Positions 9,963 to 19,247 are shown, numbered from the stretch's first letter. The stretch: 19,247 nucleotides of DNA from Terana coerulea (GCA_024811115.1 JAKOGH010000877.1:1-19247); one strand, 5' to 3'. Numbers and translations: made by a program. Notes: a model not told the origin generated them from the sequence alone.

Positions 9963-11419
9963 ATGCAGAGCACCATAATAACCGTCGACGACAGGAACCC
10001 GCTTATAGATCATCCACATGGAGGAGGATGGTTCCTCCTAGGTGGGCAGCAGACGGACTACAACCAGTATGCCCATACTTTTCTTTGTCTCTGCGGAGAG
10101 ATTCACCTAAATTTAGCACTGTGTTGGCAACTGATATTGCTGGATCCACATTCCGGTTTACATTCAGTGGTACGTTGTCGTATTTTGTGGCGAGTCAAAA
10201 CTAATGTGCACTCGCATGCTGTCTAGGGACGTCCGTCGCAGTATATGGAAGCGTCCCAAACAACAACTCGGCTGTATCACGATACATTGTGGACTCATCC
10301 TCCCCGTGACATTCACAAATCCAATTCTGACCGCCACATACACATCGCGTCAGCTGTTTTATCAGTCTCCGGATCTCGAAGATGGGCAACATATTCTCGA
10401 AGTTACTGCGATGAATGCTGGGGAATTATCCACTCGCTTGTTGGTTGACTTTCTAACCTATGTGCCATCCACAAACCTATCCTTAGTATCATCCAGTGCG
10501 GAGTCTCCGTCGACACAGCCTACCCAGACATTTACTTCAGTATCACTCATCAGCGACACCACGCCTGTCATACCGACCGCTGCTCCTGCAGCTCCTGCAT
10601 CGTCGATCATTGGACCCGCACCTCAGAACCCATTTTCAAGCTCTCCTGTTTCTGCTTCCACCATTGGCACCACCGGACGGTCGTCTCGGGGCACTTCTGA
10701 TGTTCCATCGCCTACGGCTGCCACGTTGAACCTTTCATCATCGTCAGCAGCACAGTTCCAGACAGATGTGCCAGCCACGCCGGCATCCCCGCAGAAGGGC
10801 ACAACATCTACGCCAATCTCTAAGCGTTCAGTACTTCCCGTGATTTTGCCCTCGGTGCTGGTTTCTTGCGCCGTACTTCTGGCGATCCTCACTGGCGCGC
10901 TCGTCTACCGAAGTAGGAGAAGTGGCACACGTCGAAGGCGAATAACCGATGGCACGTTGAAGCAGGATGTATTTGCCCCGGAAAATTGCTTTACCGCAGG
11001 CCGTGAGTTACTCTCGCAACCTAACTGTTTTGACATGACCATTCAGACTCTGAATTGCAGTGCACACTAATGAACCGTCGCCGGGCGTTAATCCCTACTC
11101 GGCTTCTCGCTATTCGGCCTCGCAATATACGGAAGCCTCTCGCTACTCCGTCTTTCATGCCAGTTTGGATCCCATCGCCCCGAATACGGAATCCTCTAAC
11201 CGGGTCAGCTCAACCGCTATCATGTCAGGATTGCCTTTTTCTGACATGGATATCTCAAAGGCGCGGTGCTCCATCACATCCGAGTCTGCGAGTCCCACGC
11301 GAGATCTCCAGTATCAACATGTTGATGGCGGAGTGCGTCTGGATGGGGAATTATTGAGTGAGGGAACCGCACAGGTTCGTGTGGAAGAGCTACCACCGAT
11401 CTATAGACCGGCGTACTGA
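9963..11419 (+). pseudogene. Single-pass membrane protein, tandem paralog C, frameshifted
   Basis: Homologous exons are 9963-10066, 10117-10169, 10227-11002 and 11061-11419; introns are 50, 57 and 58 nt, the third with GTGAGT and a CTAAC branch site. The ectodomain keeps ITVDDRNP, GWFLLGGQQTDYN, a split N-H-T site and VAVYGSVPNNNS, then reads into TGA at 10307-10309. Paralogs A and B show that the frame must shift: one base is missing at the four-C run 10302-10305, and VTFTNPILTATYTSRQLFYQSPDLEDG continues in the other frame. The coding sum (1,292 nt) is one short of a multiple of three, consistent with a single deletion. The Ser/Thr/Pro stalk is about 130 residues, far longer than in A and B. 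A helix (LPVILPSVLVSCAVLLAILT) is followed by an Arg cluster. The tail ends E-E-L-P-P-I-Y. All else is well kept, so the break is recent or a sequencing error. Confidence 0.82.
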
Positions 11420-12799
11420 GGAGTAGCGGGCTGGCTTGGTTTCTTGCCAAGAACACGTACTCCCTAGACATCGAACCTTTCCATTTGAGCCCTGTGGGTT
11501 CCAGGCTCTTTAGCACGAGGCTGCGCCGCTAATGTATATTCAGGCTTGACTGAGGTTGGGTTAGTCCATATGGTAGCTACCTGGTCTGGACCCGGCACAC
11601 CGTGGTTTGAAAGGCGCTGGACAGAGCGCTCTCGTTCACGTGGGACGCCACAATGGTTAACCTTCCCACGCAGCGGAATTCTCCGAGTAACCCGCTTTGC
11701 CCTTACATTTCAATTTGAACATCCATGGGTCCACGCCTGCTTCATAGAACTTCGTTCGCCATACCTGTCGTAAGCAGCCGGATCCTTGACTGCCTCCAAA
11801 ATGTACTTTTTTCTTCCAAAGTCAGTTAACTGCCCTATAGCAGTTCAAATCACTAAAATCGCAACTTGCTGTCTTGCCAGCTCATTAGGCCTTAGGAATG
11901 CAGGCGCTGCAAGAACAAACCACAACAACCCATGAAGGCTTGTGATGGAATAGCCGCAAGCATTCTCGTCTTTCAGTGTAGGTTGTATACTTCCAGATTA
12001 CGCAGCTTTCCATCTCACTCACAGACCGTCTCGCTATTCGGCAGAACATGCCAACGTCAAGATAAGGCGTGTCAGTCACATTTTCATCTTAGATCGGTTC
12101 AAGATAGCGCATCGCGGCAAGTTTCGCCCCGCCGCTGTGGATGAAGACGGACGTCAGGACAATGCGGGTACTTGATGACGTAGCCGCCTACGGTATGCCC
12201 TTTGCTGTATGTTGTCCTAGGTTGCTCAGAGTTTTGACATCCGTTTTCCAGGAGCAAACATGGTCTTTTTTCGGCATGTCCTACCCTGGGTAACCGCCAG
12301 TGAATGCCACGAAACCGTGTCGAAGTCCTTCCCGGAATGTTGAATGGGACGCAACCTGCAGGCTTTGCGAAAGTTGACCTCGGGAGTGTCAAAAAGTCTC
12401 AGCATGCGCAGATGTAAGAAGTAGTATATGGGGAGCAAAGCAACAACTTGTGATCTCCCGTCACCATGAGTGCACAAACGGAGACGTGGAAGCCATTGAG
12501 ATGGAGTGGCCGATGCCGCGAATGGGTTTTCCTACCCTTCACCTGTGAGTATCATCAACCATATTCGTCAAGAATCCAGAATCAACGATAGTGTTAGGCA
12601 CATCAATTAATGCAGTAACATAACTGCGCATCAAGAAGAACTACTTTGTGATATTGGCGAAGTCTTCGACCGTATCGCTTGGGATTGTCACTGTCTCCAG
12701 TCGTGGTGAACCTAGCATCCCATCCACATACTTCTGTGAATATCAAAAACCTTCATCCTACACAACTGGACATCTCGTCAGTCGTGTAACGTGTCCGTT
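11420..12799. other. Region without a convincing gene
   Basis: Six-frame ORFs are short and mutually overlapping. One start-less open stretch, 11954-12172 (plus strand, 73 codons), has coding-like composition (GCILPDYAAFHL, HIFILDRFKIAHRGKFRP) but no match I recognise. A possible intron (GTATGC...CCAG, about 12193-12252) lies downstream, and reading continues as ANMVFFRHVLPWV before a stop. These may be relics of one degraded gene. Confidence 0.3.
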
Positions 12800-12904
12800 A
12801 TGGCCTCACTACGCGCAGCGCCGTTGTGGCGCAAAGCCACATATCGGCACTGGCAGAATCGTAGATCCTTCTCAGCAACCGCTTGCCTTGTCACTAAGCA
12901 CTGA
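12800..12904 (+). other. Mitochondrial-presequence-like short ORF
   Basis: The ATG at 12800 opens 34 codons before a stop at 12902-12904. The peptide is rich in Arg, Ala and Ser, has almost no acidic residue, and holds R-R-S-F-S-A-T-A, which fits the R-3 type processing motif of mitochondrial presequences. It could be the first exon of a nuclear-encoded mitochondrial protein, possibly related to the next gene model, but no clean splice joins the two. It may also be a detached fragment. Confidence 0.25.
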
Positions 12905-13006
12905 CCACAGATCTTTTATAGACGATTTTCACAGCATATACTCAGGGTCGAAGAATAAAGTTTACATCGGTGCTCACCAGATCTGCACTCCGTGTGACCA
13001 TCCTTG

Positions 13007-13384
13007 ATGACGTGGGGCGACTTGGAAGGGATCCCCTCGCGGAAGTGGCTTCATGCTGCTATCCAAGCTCGTGGGGTGGTCTTATACATTGCTTGCATCT
13101 GGTTCCTGTGGGTATGTGCGCTTCTCACTGATCTTGCTGGTTGATTTAGCATTCATTTATCCCAGTTTCAGGGAGAAATTACCCGTATTGAAGGAGACGC
13201 ATTTCAAGCCCGCGATGTTGGGGTCTCAGACAGCCCATTCTGGGTGTATTTTCCTTTGCTGATGCAATGCCTTGAGGACACCATCTATGAAGCGTGGCTG
13301 TGCTCGAGAAGTGGTAGTGTGTCAAGGTGGAGGCACTGTACATTCCGTGAGTGCGAGCAAACCTACTCAGAGTTGCAAGACTGA
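13007..13384 (+). CDS. Unrecognised two-exon protein (107 aa model)
   Basis: I do not recognise this protein. Exon 1 (13007-13111) ends at a phase-0 GTATGT donor and the intron (13112-13165, 54 nt) ends CCCAG. Exon 2 (13166-13384) runs 72 codons to TGA without interruption. The ATG is the first after an in-frame TGA. Exon 1 encodes MTWGDLEGIP, a short basic segment (SRKWLHAA) and a hydrophobic stretch (GVVLYIACIWFLW). Exon 2 encodes FQGEITRIEGDAF, VGVSDSPFWVYFPLL and CLEDTIYEAW, then a Cys/Arg/Ser-rich end. Codon use and uninterrupted reading across a canonical intron argue for a true or once-true gene. A second possible intron starts at the GTGAGT near 13348, which would change the C-terminus. 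The upstream presequence-like ORF might belong to it. It may be a partial gene. Confidence 0.45.
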
Positions 13385-13510
13385 CGCTCCCCATGAAGAT
13401 AATCCAGTACCAATGGGAGTTTGAGACGAATAAGCGCTGTACAGATTGCGTCTCTGACACAGGTCGACAATCGATATGCAGTCAATCGTTCAACGCATCT
13501 GCCCGCAAGC

Positions 13511-13518
13511 GATAAAAG
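13511..13518 (+). promoter_or_regulatory. TATA-like box of gene D
   Basis: GATAAAAG lies 57 bp before the start codon of the DUF6534-type gene and is followed by a pyrimidine-rich leader, as is common in fungal promoters. Confidence 0.4.
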
Positions 13519-13574
13519 CTCCTCCTTCCGGCAGGCCAGCTAGGAGTAGGGCCCTCTCCGCCCATAATTCCTCT

Positions 13575-15068
13575 ATGGCTGCCAACGCCACCGCCCCTTC
13601 CGCTTCTGGTATCCCGCCTGGCTTGAATCTTGCGACTATGTGAGTGCATGTCTGGACTCGTCTTCGAACTGTTTGACTTGACGAACACAGAGCGGGGCCC
13701 GTGGTACGCCTTTTAGTGCTCTTCGATGATTTTCTCTTGACGAGGGCCGTCTAGCTCTTGGGATGCCTGTTGAGCTGGGGCCTTTACGGGGTTCTATCGC
13801 TGCAAGTTTGTAAGTACTTCCGTATGGTCCCGCTACGCCCTCGCTGATGAACAGCACTAAGATCTCTATTATCTGTCGTTCCCTAAGGATGGATGGCTAG
13901 CGAAAAGCATCGTTTGGAGCGTCTGGACACTCGACACGGTCCAGACGATCCTAGTCACCAGCGATGTGTTCAACACATACGCCAGACACTACGGCGATTT
14001 GGAGCTGTTGTCGGCCATGCAGAACGAATGGCTTGCCGTGCCTGTACTTGATGCCATCCGTGCGTGATGCCTGTTTCTCATACCCATTAGATCATCCCGG
14101 TTGACGAGTCGATTATAGTGAGCTGCATTGTCCAAATGTACTACGCCTACCGCATCTGGATCTTGTCGAGTTTCAAGGCGTTTCCAATGATTGTCGTGGC
14201 GGTGTGTCTCTCGCTCTCTTTGTGTCGACCTTTCGCTGATGTTGCCATGCAGCTCTCGTTGATGCAAAGTGCTGCCGGCATCGTGACGGGCACACAGGCA
14301 TTTAAGATCGGCAACTTTGAGGACTTAGCGGCGCACTCGAAGATAAGTGCCGCGGTGAGTGCAGCGCTGGGTATCATTGGGTCATTATTCGCTGAAACAG
14401 ACATAGATTTGGGTTGGCGGAAGTGCGCTCTGCGACATCATCATCGCCGCGCTCATGGCGTTCTTAGTAAGCATGCTTGCTGGCAGCGCAGTACCCCACT
14501 AATCAGTCACTCAGCTATTGAGAAAGGATACTAAAGTTCCTGAGACTCGCGCTATCATTACCAAGATAGTCCGCCTCGTCGTCGAGACCGGGACACTAAC
14601 AGGTGCGTATACTTCTCCATAGCGTCGGCAGCGTTCACTCAAGCTCCTGAATGTAGCCGTCGCCGCTACCATCGACATCACCCTCTACTACGCGTTCCCG
14701 GGTATCCCCTACTTCAGCTGTATTGCGACGATCCTTGGGAAGCTCTACTCCAACTCACTGCTTGTGATCTTCAACAGCCGGATCCGGGTCGTGGGCAGCC
14801 GCAATTGGACGCCGGGCGGCGTGCATGCGATCCACTACGACAGCCGTACCACCACATCTGGAAACATCAGCACCTTTGCCGTTCGCCCGCCGCCGGCATC
14901 CGGTTCTGGAGGTGTGCATGTGCAGGAACAGGTCTGGGTGGACACCGAGGCGATTGCTATGGATGAGCAGGTACGCAGCATCTCCGCAGCATTAATGGTA
15001 CCGGCTGGGTTGACACGTTTGGCTTCTAGTCGACGTCCGATGATAAGAAGAAGACATATGCTCTGTGA
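13575..15068 (+). CDS. Seven-helix DUF6534-type integral membrane protein (10 exons, 338 aa)
   Basis: Exons: 13575-13639, 13691-13703, 13755-13809, 13862-14059, 14119-14201, 14253-14354, 14407-14466, 14515-14602, 14657-14970, 15030-15068. The nine GT...AG introns are 48-59 nt and the coding sum is 1,017 nt with phase kept. The protein has about seven hydrophobic segments (roughly 25-48, 60-80, 103-126, 133-153, 172-194, 211-234, 241-260). Family marks are AGPVLLG and WGLYGVLSLQVYLYY at the start, IVQMYYAYRIW at about 114-124, WVGGSALCDIIIA at 174-186, and GKLYSNSLLVIFNSR at 249-263, the signature end of the DUF6534 domain (name from memory). A Ser/Pro-rich cytosolic tail ends DDKKKTYAL. The family is abundant in agaricomycetes and uncharacterised; a receptor-like role is only an analogy. 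Exon 2 is a 13-nt microexon needed to join AGPV to LLG. Intron 5 is in frame without stops. Confidence 0.92.
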
Positions 15069-17400
15069 ACTAAGACCGGATGGGCTTCTCAACACAATTC
15101 TGTGATATTTATCGTTTATGTGCCTATATATTGTCTTGCTCGCGCCCTGGATGTATTGCCTGCGATTGTACATGTGACATATGCTGATTCAGAACTGAAT
15201 GTAATAATATATGCGTTGTATTTATTGTTTTTCTGAATGGATAACTCGAGGGGCGAACTTCGTCGAGTAGTAGCGACTACTGTTGCTTTCGTAGCCTTAC
15301 CCACTGGCAACACCACCCCGTCTCTGGGCCTACAGCGACGAATGAATGATGCAGCACCAAGTGTATATTGCAATATCAAGTGCAGTACATTCGTCTACCT
15401 GTAAGATATTAACGGGTGTGTACATCCGTAGTATATTTCAGTTTATGCAGTCTCAAGTAAAGTACGGGACATGAACTTTAGTGAAGCTGGGACTCAGCCC
15501 CGCTCAAAAGGACGTCGGCATACACCAGATATAGTCACTCACCAGCACCAGCAGTCTCAGCCGTAAGACAGGTCCCCAGAACGGCCTTCTTCAATGCGGT
15601 TTGGCGTTTGCGCGGAAGCTCGGAGCAGCACAGCACGTTTGCCTCGACGGGAGGTTTGCTGCGTCGTCATCCTACCAGCAGGCAGCAAGCAGCAAGACCG
15701 TCGATAGCTTACGCGTTATCTATTTTGAAGCGCATGCTGTAGAAGCGACGGACCTTATTCCGCGTCGTGTGTCATCGTGCAATGGGCGGGCCTGTTCGCC
15801 AGGGAGTCGAGTCGCGACGCGAAGGCGCTCAGGCCAACGACTGGGGTCTGAGTGTGGGTGTCCAGGGTCCTAGCCACGCTTTTGACGACGCGTCTCGCTC
15901 GCGTCCACCTCGAAGACATCTACGACCACGACCACGACCATATATACAACGTTCCCTCTATCCGAGCCGTACAGCACTGCCATTCCTTCGTTTGCTTGTC
16001 ACCAAATGATTGCTGCTTCTGTGTAGCCAACGCTCAACGACGTCACTTCTCTCCCACTGCCGGCTACCTTGCACTCGCCCTCAAGCGCCCTTCTTCACGT
16101 CTTCCCGGCTTTCATTGCGCTTGCCTCACATTGAACCCATGGTCAGCATATACCAGTACTGATTACTCAGACGTTCTGCACGGCCCGTGACGTGTGTCGA
16201 GGAGTCGTGAGACTGGATGGAGTGCAATAGACGGCTGGCTCAAGTACGTTTTAGCCTCTTGTACACCACGGCCGCTCAAATCTGCACGCAGGTGCTTCCG
16301 CTTCTGCTGGGCTCTCTGGCGACCTCGTACCAGGGATTGCCTTGAAGAAGGTTGTCATCTGGCACATCATCGGTAGCCGCACGCCCTCATAATGATTATC
16401 AAACCCATCGCCGACGGTGTCTTCGCACATCCGTGGCTCTTTCGTTCATGGGCCGATATCCCTCTCGCACAAACCTCACTTCTGGAGGTCGCCATATCCC
16501 TATTTTCCCGGTGCCACTTCTACCTGCTTTTCGTAAACAGCCCTCACTGAGCGGTTGCCGCGCGAGGAGCAAGGAGGTTGTCTGGCTCTTTCGGAGCGAA
16601 GGGTCTTGGAAACCCGGGGTCCACCATGCAAGTACGGAAATGTTAGCTCCGTTCTCTTTACTCCCCTACGAGCAACCCAATGGCAACTGGCGCATCTCGC
16701 TGCAGGCACGCCTGGTGGAGAGCATGCCCAGGTCGTTTGGGTCCCACTGGAAACAAACCTGGCGATCTGTAGGAATAGTACGGTGGAGGTATGCCGCAGA
16801 TGGGCGAGGGTAGCAGTCGTGCATAGTCGGTGAGTCTGGAGAAAGTGGCAGTCTGCACCTCATGGCATATCGCTTCTCAACAGATGAAATCGCTGGGAGA
16901 AGCAAAGCCCTAACTTGCCCCAACTATGAGAGAAATAAATGTCAAAACAAGGGGTCGCGCGGGTGGGAACGTCGGCGGGAAGGCAAACGCGCAAGCGTTC
17001 ACGATGGATTCCGGTAAGCTATATACTCTACGGTATGACTCCAGACCTAACTACGATCGCCAGGTACGAAAGCAGGCACGTAATTAGCAGAACAAACATA
17101 TGTAAATAGAAAGCGCCCGACCGTCGGGCGCGGTGACGACTCGAACATTAATCTATATTTCTGACAATAAATTCTATAACGCATCGTCCACATCTCTCAA
17201 CACGGCCGGGCTCTGCATCCAAGACCCCTCCTGAGGACGTCATGTCTCTTACTCGCCTATCCTTGCCTCACCTTCATCATCTCCTAAGGTATGCCCAGTA
17301 CACTTTCAACTACCGTGACAGTGTGTGACCATCACGTGAATGTGGGCGGCAAACGAATTGTAAGTGTATTTTGAGTAGATAAGAGGGCAGACACAGCAGA
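15069..17400. other. Region without a supported gene
   Basis: No complete gene is seen. Near 15917-15945 a GACCAC triple repeat precedes CATATATACAA, a TATA-like site followed by CT-rich sequence, suggestive of a promoter without an identifiable downstream gene. A 52-codon ORF starts at the ATG at 16392 (plus strand) and reads IADGVFAHPWLFRSWADIPLA; it may be chance or a relic. Many other ORFs overlap on both strands with no family features. Two short tracts (about 15540-15600 and 16000-16130) are CT/CA-rich. Confidence 0.4.
17113..17131. repeat. GC-rich 9-bp inverted repeat
   Basis: GCGCCCGAC and its exact complement GTCGGGCGC are separated by one base, inside an otherwise AT-rich stretch. 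With so short a loop it is better read as a palindromic protein-binding site than as an RNA hairpin. Function is unknown. Confidence 0.6.
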
Positions 17401-17730
17401 AAATATGGTGGTACACTAGAGTACAGCCTGGGAAGAGTTGCACGATGCCCTGCACAGCTCTCAGATGCCACAGTATTCTGAGAGCTGTTCAGAACACTCT
17501 GCATTGGCCGCAGACGATGCTGTAAGTACTTTTAGAACAGCTACACCTTATTTGTGCTCACGTTTTCGTTATTTTTGGGTTTCATGTTGCAGCTTGGCTC
17601 TCTTGATTGAACTTGGTTGAAGGCTTTGGCAGATTTGCAATCCAGGAGTATGCTGCCTTGCGCTACGACCCATTTCGCAGTCTTCCCCTGCAGCCAGAGT
17701 TGCTGCTACAGCATGAAACTTAGTTGAATC
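17401..17730 (+). other. Coding-like remnant with intron
   Basis: An open stretch near 17429-17521 (AWEELHDALHSSQ ... SALAADDA) ends at a good GTAAGT donor (17522), with a matching TTGCAG acceptor about 70 nt on. The reading after the acceptor meets stops quickly. A different frame at about 17618-17725 (EGFGRFAIQEYAALRYDPF) looks coding-like up to TAG. Together they suggest a degraded gene. The family is not recognised. Confidence 0.25.
17454..17488. repeat. 12-bp perfect inverted repeat
   Basis: ACAGCTCTCAGA (17454-17465) and TCTGAGAGCTGT (17477-17488) are exact complements around an 11-nt loop. They lie within the coding-like remnant, so a folded RNA is possible but unproven. Confidence 0.6.
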
Positions 17731-19138
17731 AGCGCGCTTTGCGAATATTATGTAATCAGGTCCTCGGGCACCTCGCAAGCTCTATTAAACAGTCATCAGG
17801 CACGATACACAAAACCGTTTGCCCTTAATTGTAGCCATTGTAGTATTTAACAATATCGCGCGCAAACATCGAGAGAAAGTGAAGTGTAGCAAAAGTAATA
17901 GAATTTACGGACATTTCGCCCAGCCAGAAGTGCCCAAGCGTGACAGGCGCCGGTCACGTGGGGTGGTCGAAAGTGTACTGGGCATACCTTATCTCGACTT
18001 GGCAATTGCTTGTACTTTGGCGCCTTTGGTTTTGCCCTCGCTGCTACGTTACTCAAATCCGTAGCTCTCATTGGATTTTCAAGACGTCGCTATCGCCATT
18101 TTGATCTCTTTGTATCAATGATGCCAGCGCCGATGGAAGAAGACCTAACGTGCGACGGCTCGACGCCTCTGTTCCTGGCCATAAGGGTTGCCTTCCTCAG
18201 GAACAACGATATGGACGACAAGATCGATGACTTCGTTTCATGCAGTTGCATGATACAGTCTCGGTTGACGACCTCGTACGACTGGTCGGTGCCGCCGCTT
18301 TTTCCATCTACTACCCTGTTTGTACCAATCGCATAATCCTATTCAGTTATGCGTTCGCTGACAAACTTGGTAGGATGCCCTTCAGCTCGATTTCTTAGCC
18401 GATTGCGCGAACAAGACCGTTCCTATTGCATTTCATTATCCGGATGGGCAAGGCGGGACATGCGATCGGGCACTGCTCTCTGGACTCGGTTCGCACCTCA
18501 CCTGCACTATTACTTTTGATCGCTGACAATATCTCCTCTGCAGATACCGTTCATGTTGTACAACGTCTCCATCCGGATTTTGGCGAAGGACACTGGCTTT
18601 CCTAGGGCCTACGACAGTGACGACGCGGGCGCCTCTTCCTCGCTCCCACCGAACGATGGCTCCGACCTCAATGATATATGTCGGCGGTTCGACTGTGCGC
18701 TGCGCACCGCTGGTTTATAGTCGGGCTCTGTACACCGATATGAGTTCATGATGTCGTCGGTGAAGGCTGCGGTGTCGACCCTGGTGGTCGTTGCTCGCTG
18801 TTCTGATATGATGCTCACACCGAAGCAAGTTGCCAACAGGCACAGTCCCGTATTTGTTCTATCTGGCTGCGCTCGGGCATCTTACGACTTCCCATCGCTG
18901 AAAATGCTCGCTCATCGTCAGCGTCGCTCGTTGTCACGAAGAAAAGCAGTGAAGGGACGAAGTCCGCCCGGCCGTCCCACTGGATACCGTTTTGAACATT
19001 GCGGTGATAGCCTTCTACCGGCTCGACGTTATGGTTTGTGTCCGCTCAGGCCCAGGCATCACTCAAGACCTTCTCAACCAGCTATACTGAAGTCCCTTAT
19101 TCCCTGTCGTCACCTTCGTTCCACCAACGGCGTGGGTA
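17731..19138 (+). other. Coding-like fragments in changing frames (possible degraded gene)
   Basis: The plus strand carries several pieces that look translated but do not join: MEEDLTCDGSTPLFLAIRVA (from about 18133); then, in another frame, SVDDLVRLVGAAAFSIYYPV from about 18243 to a stop near 18399; then after a CTCTGCAG acceptor-like site, IPFMLYNVSIRILAKDTGFP (about 18543-18720). A later piece (about 18982-19092) reads VPLDTVLNIAVIAFYRLDV. The hydrophobic parts hint at a membrane protein. I could not build a consistent exon model. A degraded gene, or a gene with introns I misread, are both open. Confidence 0.25.
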
Positions 19139-19247
19139 TGTCATGAACTTCTGGGCGTCTCTAGGGTATTCTTTTCATTTCCATTGTCTTCTACTATCTA
19201 TTGTTCTCTCATCGATACTCGTGGTTTCAGTATGTTTCTCTATTGTT
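19139..19247 (+). mobile_element. LTR of a gypsy-like retrotransposon (right copy, cut by window end)
   Basis: The sequence begins TGTCATGAAC at 19139 and runs off the window. Its reverse complement matches 3858-3968 with one substitution, one 1-nt indel and one 3-nt indel over about 110 bases. Orientation is opposite to the left copy. Whether a full element follows cannot be seen. Confidence 0.85.

Noticed and set aside
10204..10300. Start of a long plus-strand ORF as a separate gene start for paralog C
   Set aside because: The first part lies in intron 2 and in the wrong frame of exon 3; true homology begins at the frameshift near 10303.
15917..15938. GACCAC triple repeat as a possible CRISPR or satellite
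   Set aside because: Only three 6-bp units and no spacers; at most a promoter element.
16352..16858. Overlapping ORFs of 66-153 codons on both strands
   Set aside because: Composition is Arg/Pro/Ser-rich without hydrophobic or motif structure, and no consistent frame or splice pattern is seen.

Overview
The window looks like nuclear DNA of an agaricomycete basidiomycete, probably a wood-decay, polypore-like fungus. The introns are 48-75 nt with GT...AG borders. There are remains of a Ty3/gypsy-type Gag, a seven-helix DUF6534-type membrane protein split into ten exons, and three tandem copies of a basidiomycete-style single-pass membrane protein (beta-rich ectodomain, Ser/Thr stalk, one helix, cytoplasmic tail). 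Identifications are by eye and memory; no search was run.

Left part, about 1-3970, is mobile-element debris. A decayed gag on the minus strand (about 1985 down to 269) has five in-frame stops and several frameshifts. Upstream of it, in gag orientation, lie an AAGGGT-rich repeat cluster (2561-2890), a roughly 670-bp MITE-like element (2926-3595) with GTTCGAAC/GAACC-rich inverted arms, and an LTR copy (about 3652-3968, minus strand).

Central part, 4529-11419, is a tandem array of three paralogous membrane-protein genes on the plus strand: A (4529-5700), B (7487-8641) and C (9963-11419). All share exon 1 of 104 nt, intron 1 of 50 nt and exon 2 of 53 nt, and all end near a P-P-x-Y motif. A and B look intact once spliced. 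C has a one-base deletion in a C run that breaks its reading frame.

Right part: an unrecognised two-exon gene model (13007-13384), then the DUF6534-type gene D (13575-15068, ten exons including a 13-nt microexon, 338 aa). From 15069 to 19138 I find no convincing complete gene, only promoter-like patches, hairpins and short coding-like pieces in changing frames. The last 109 bases (19139-19247) are the start of an LTR of the same family as the left copy but in the opposite orientation. The roughly 15-kb gene-bearing segment is therefore bracketed by inverted LTR copies.

The genes do not form an operon or an obvious pathway. What links them is that most are membrane proteins. The array, its changing stalk and the broken third copy suggest local birth-and-death evolution of a surface protein family beside a transposon-rich border.
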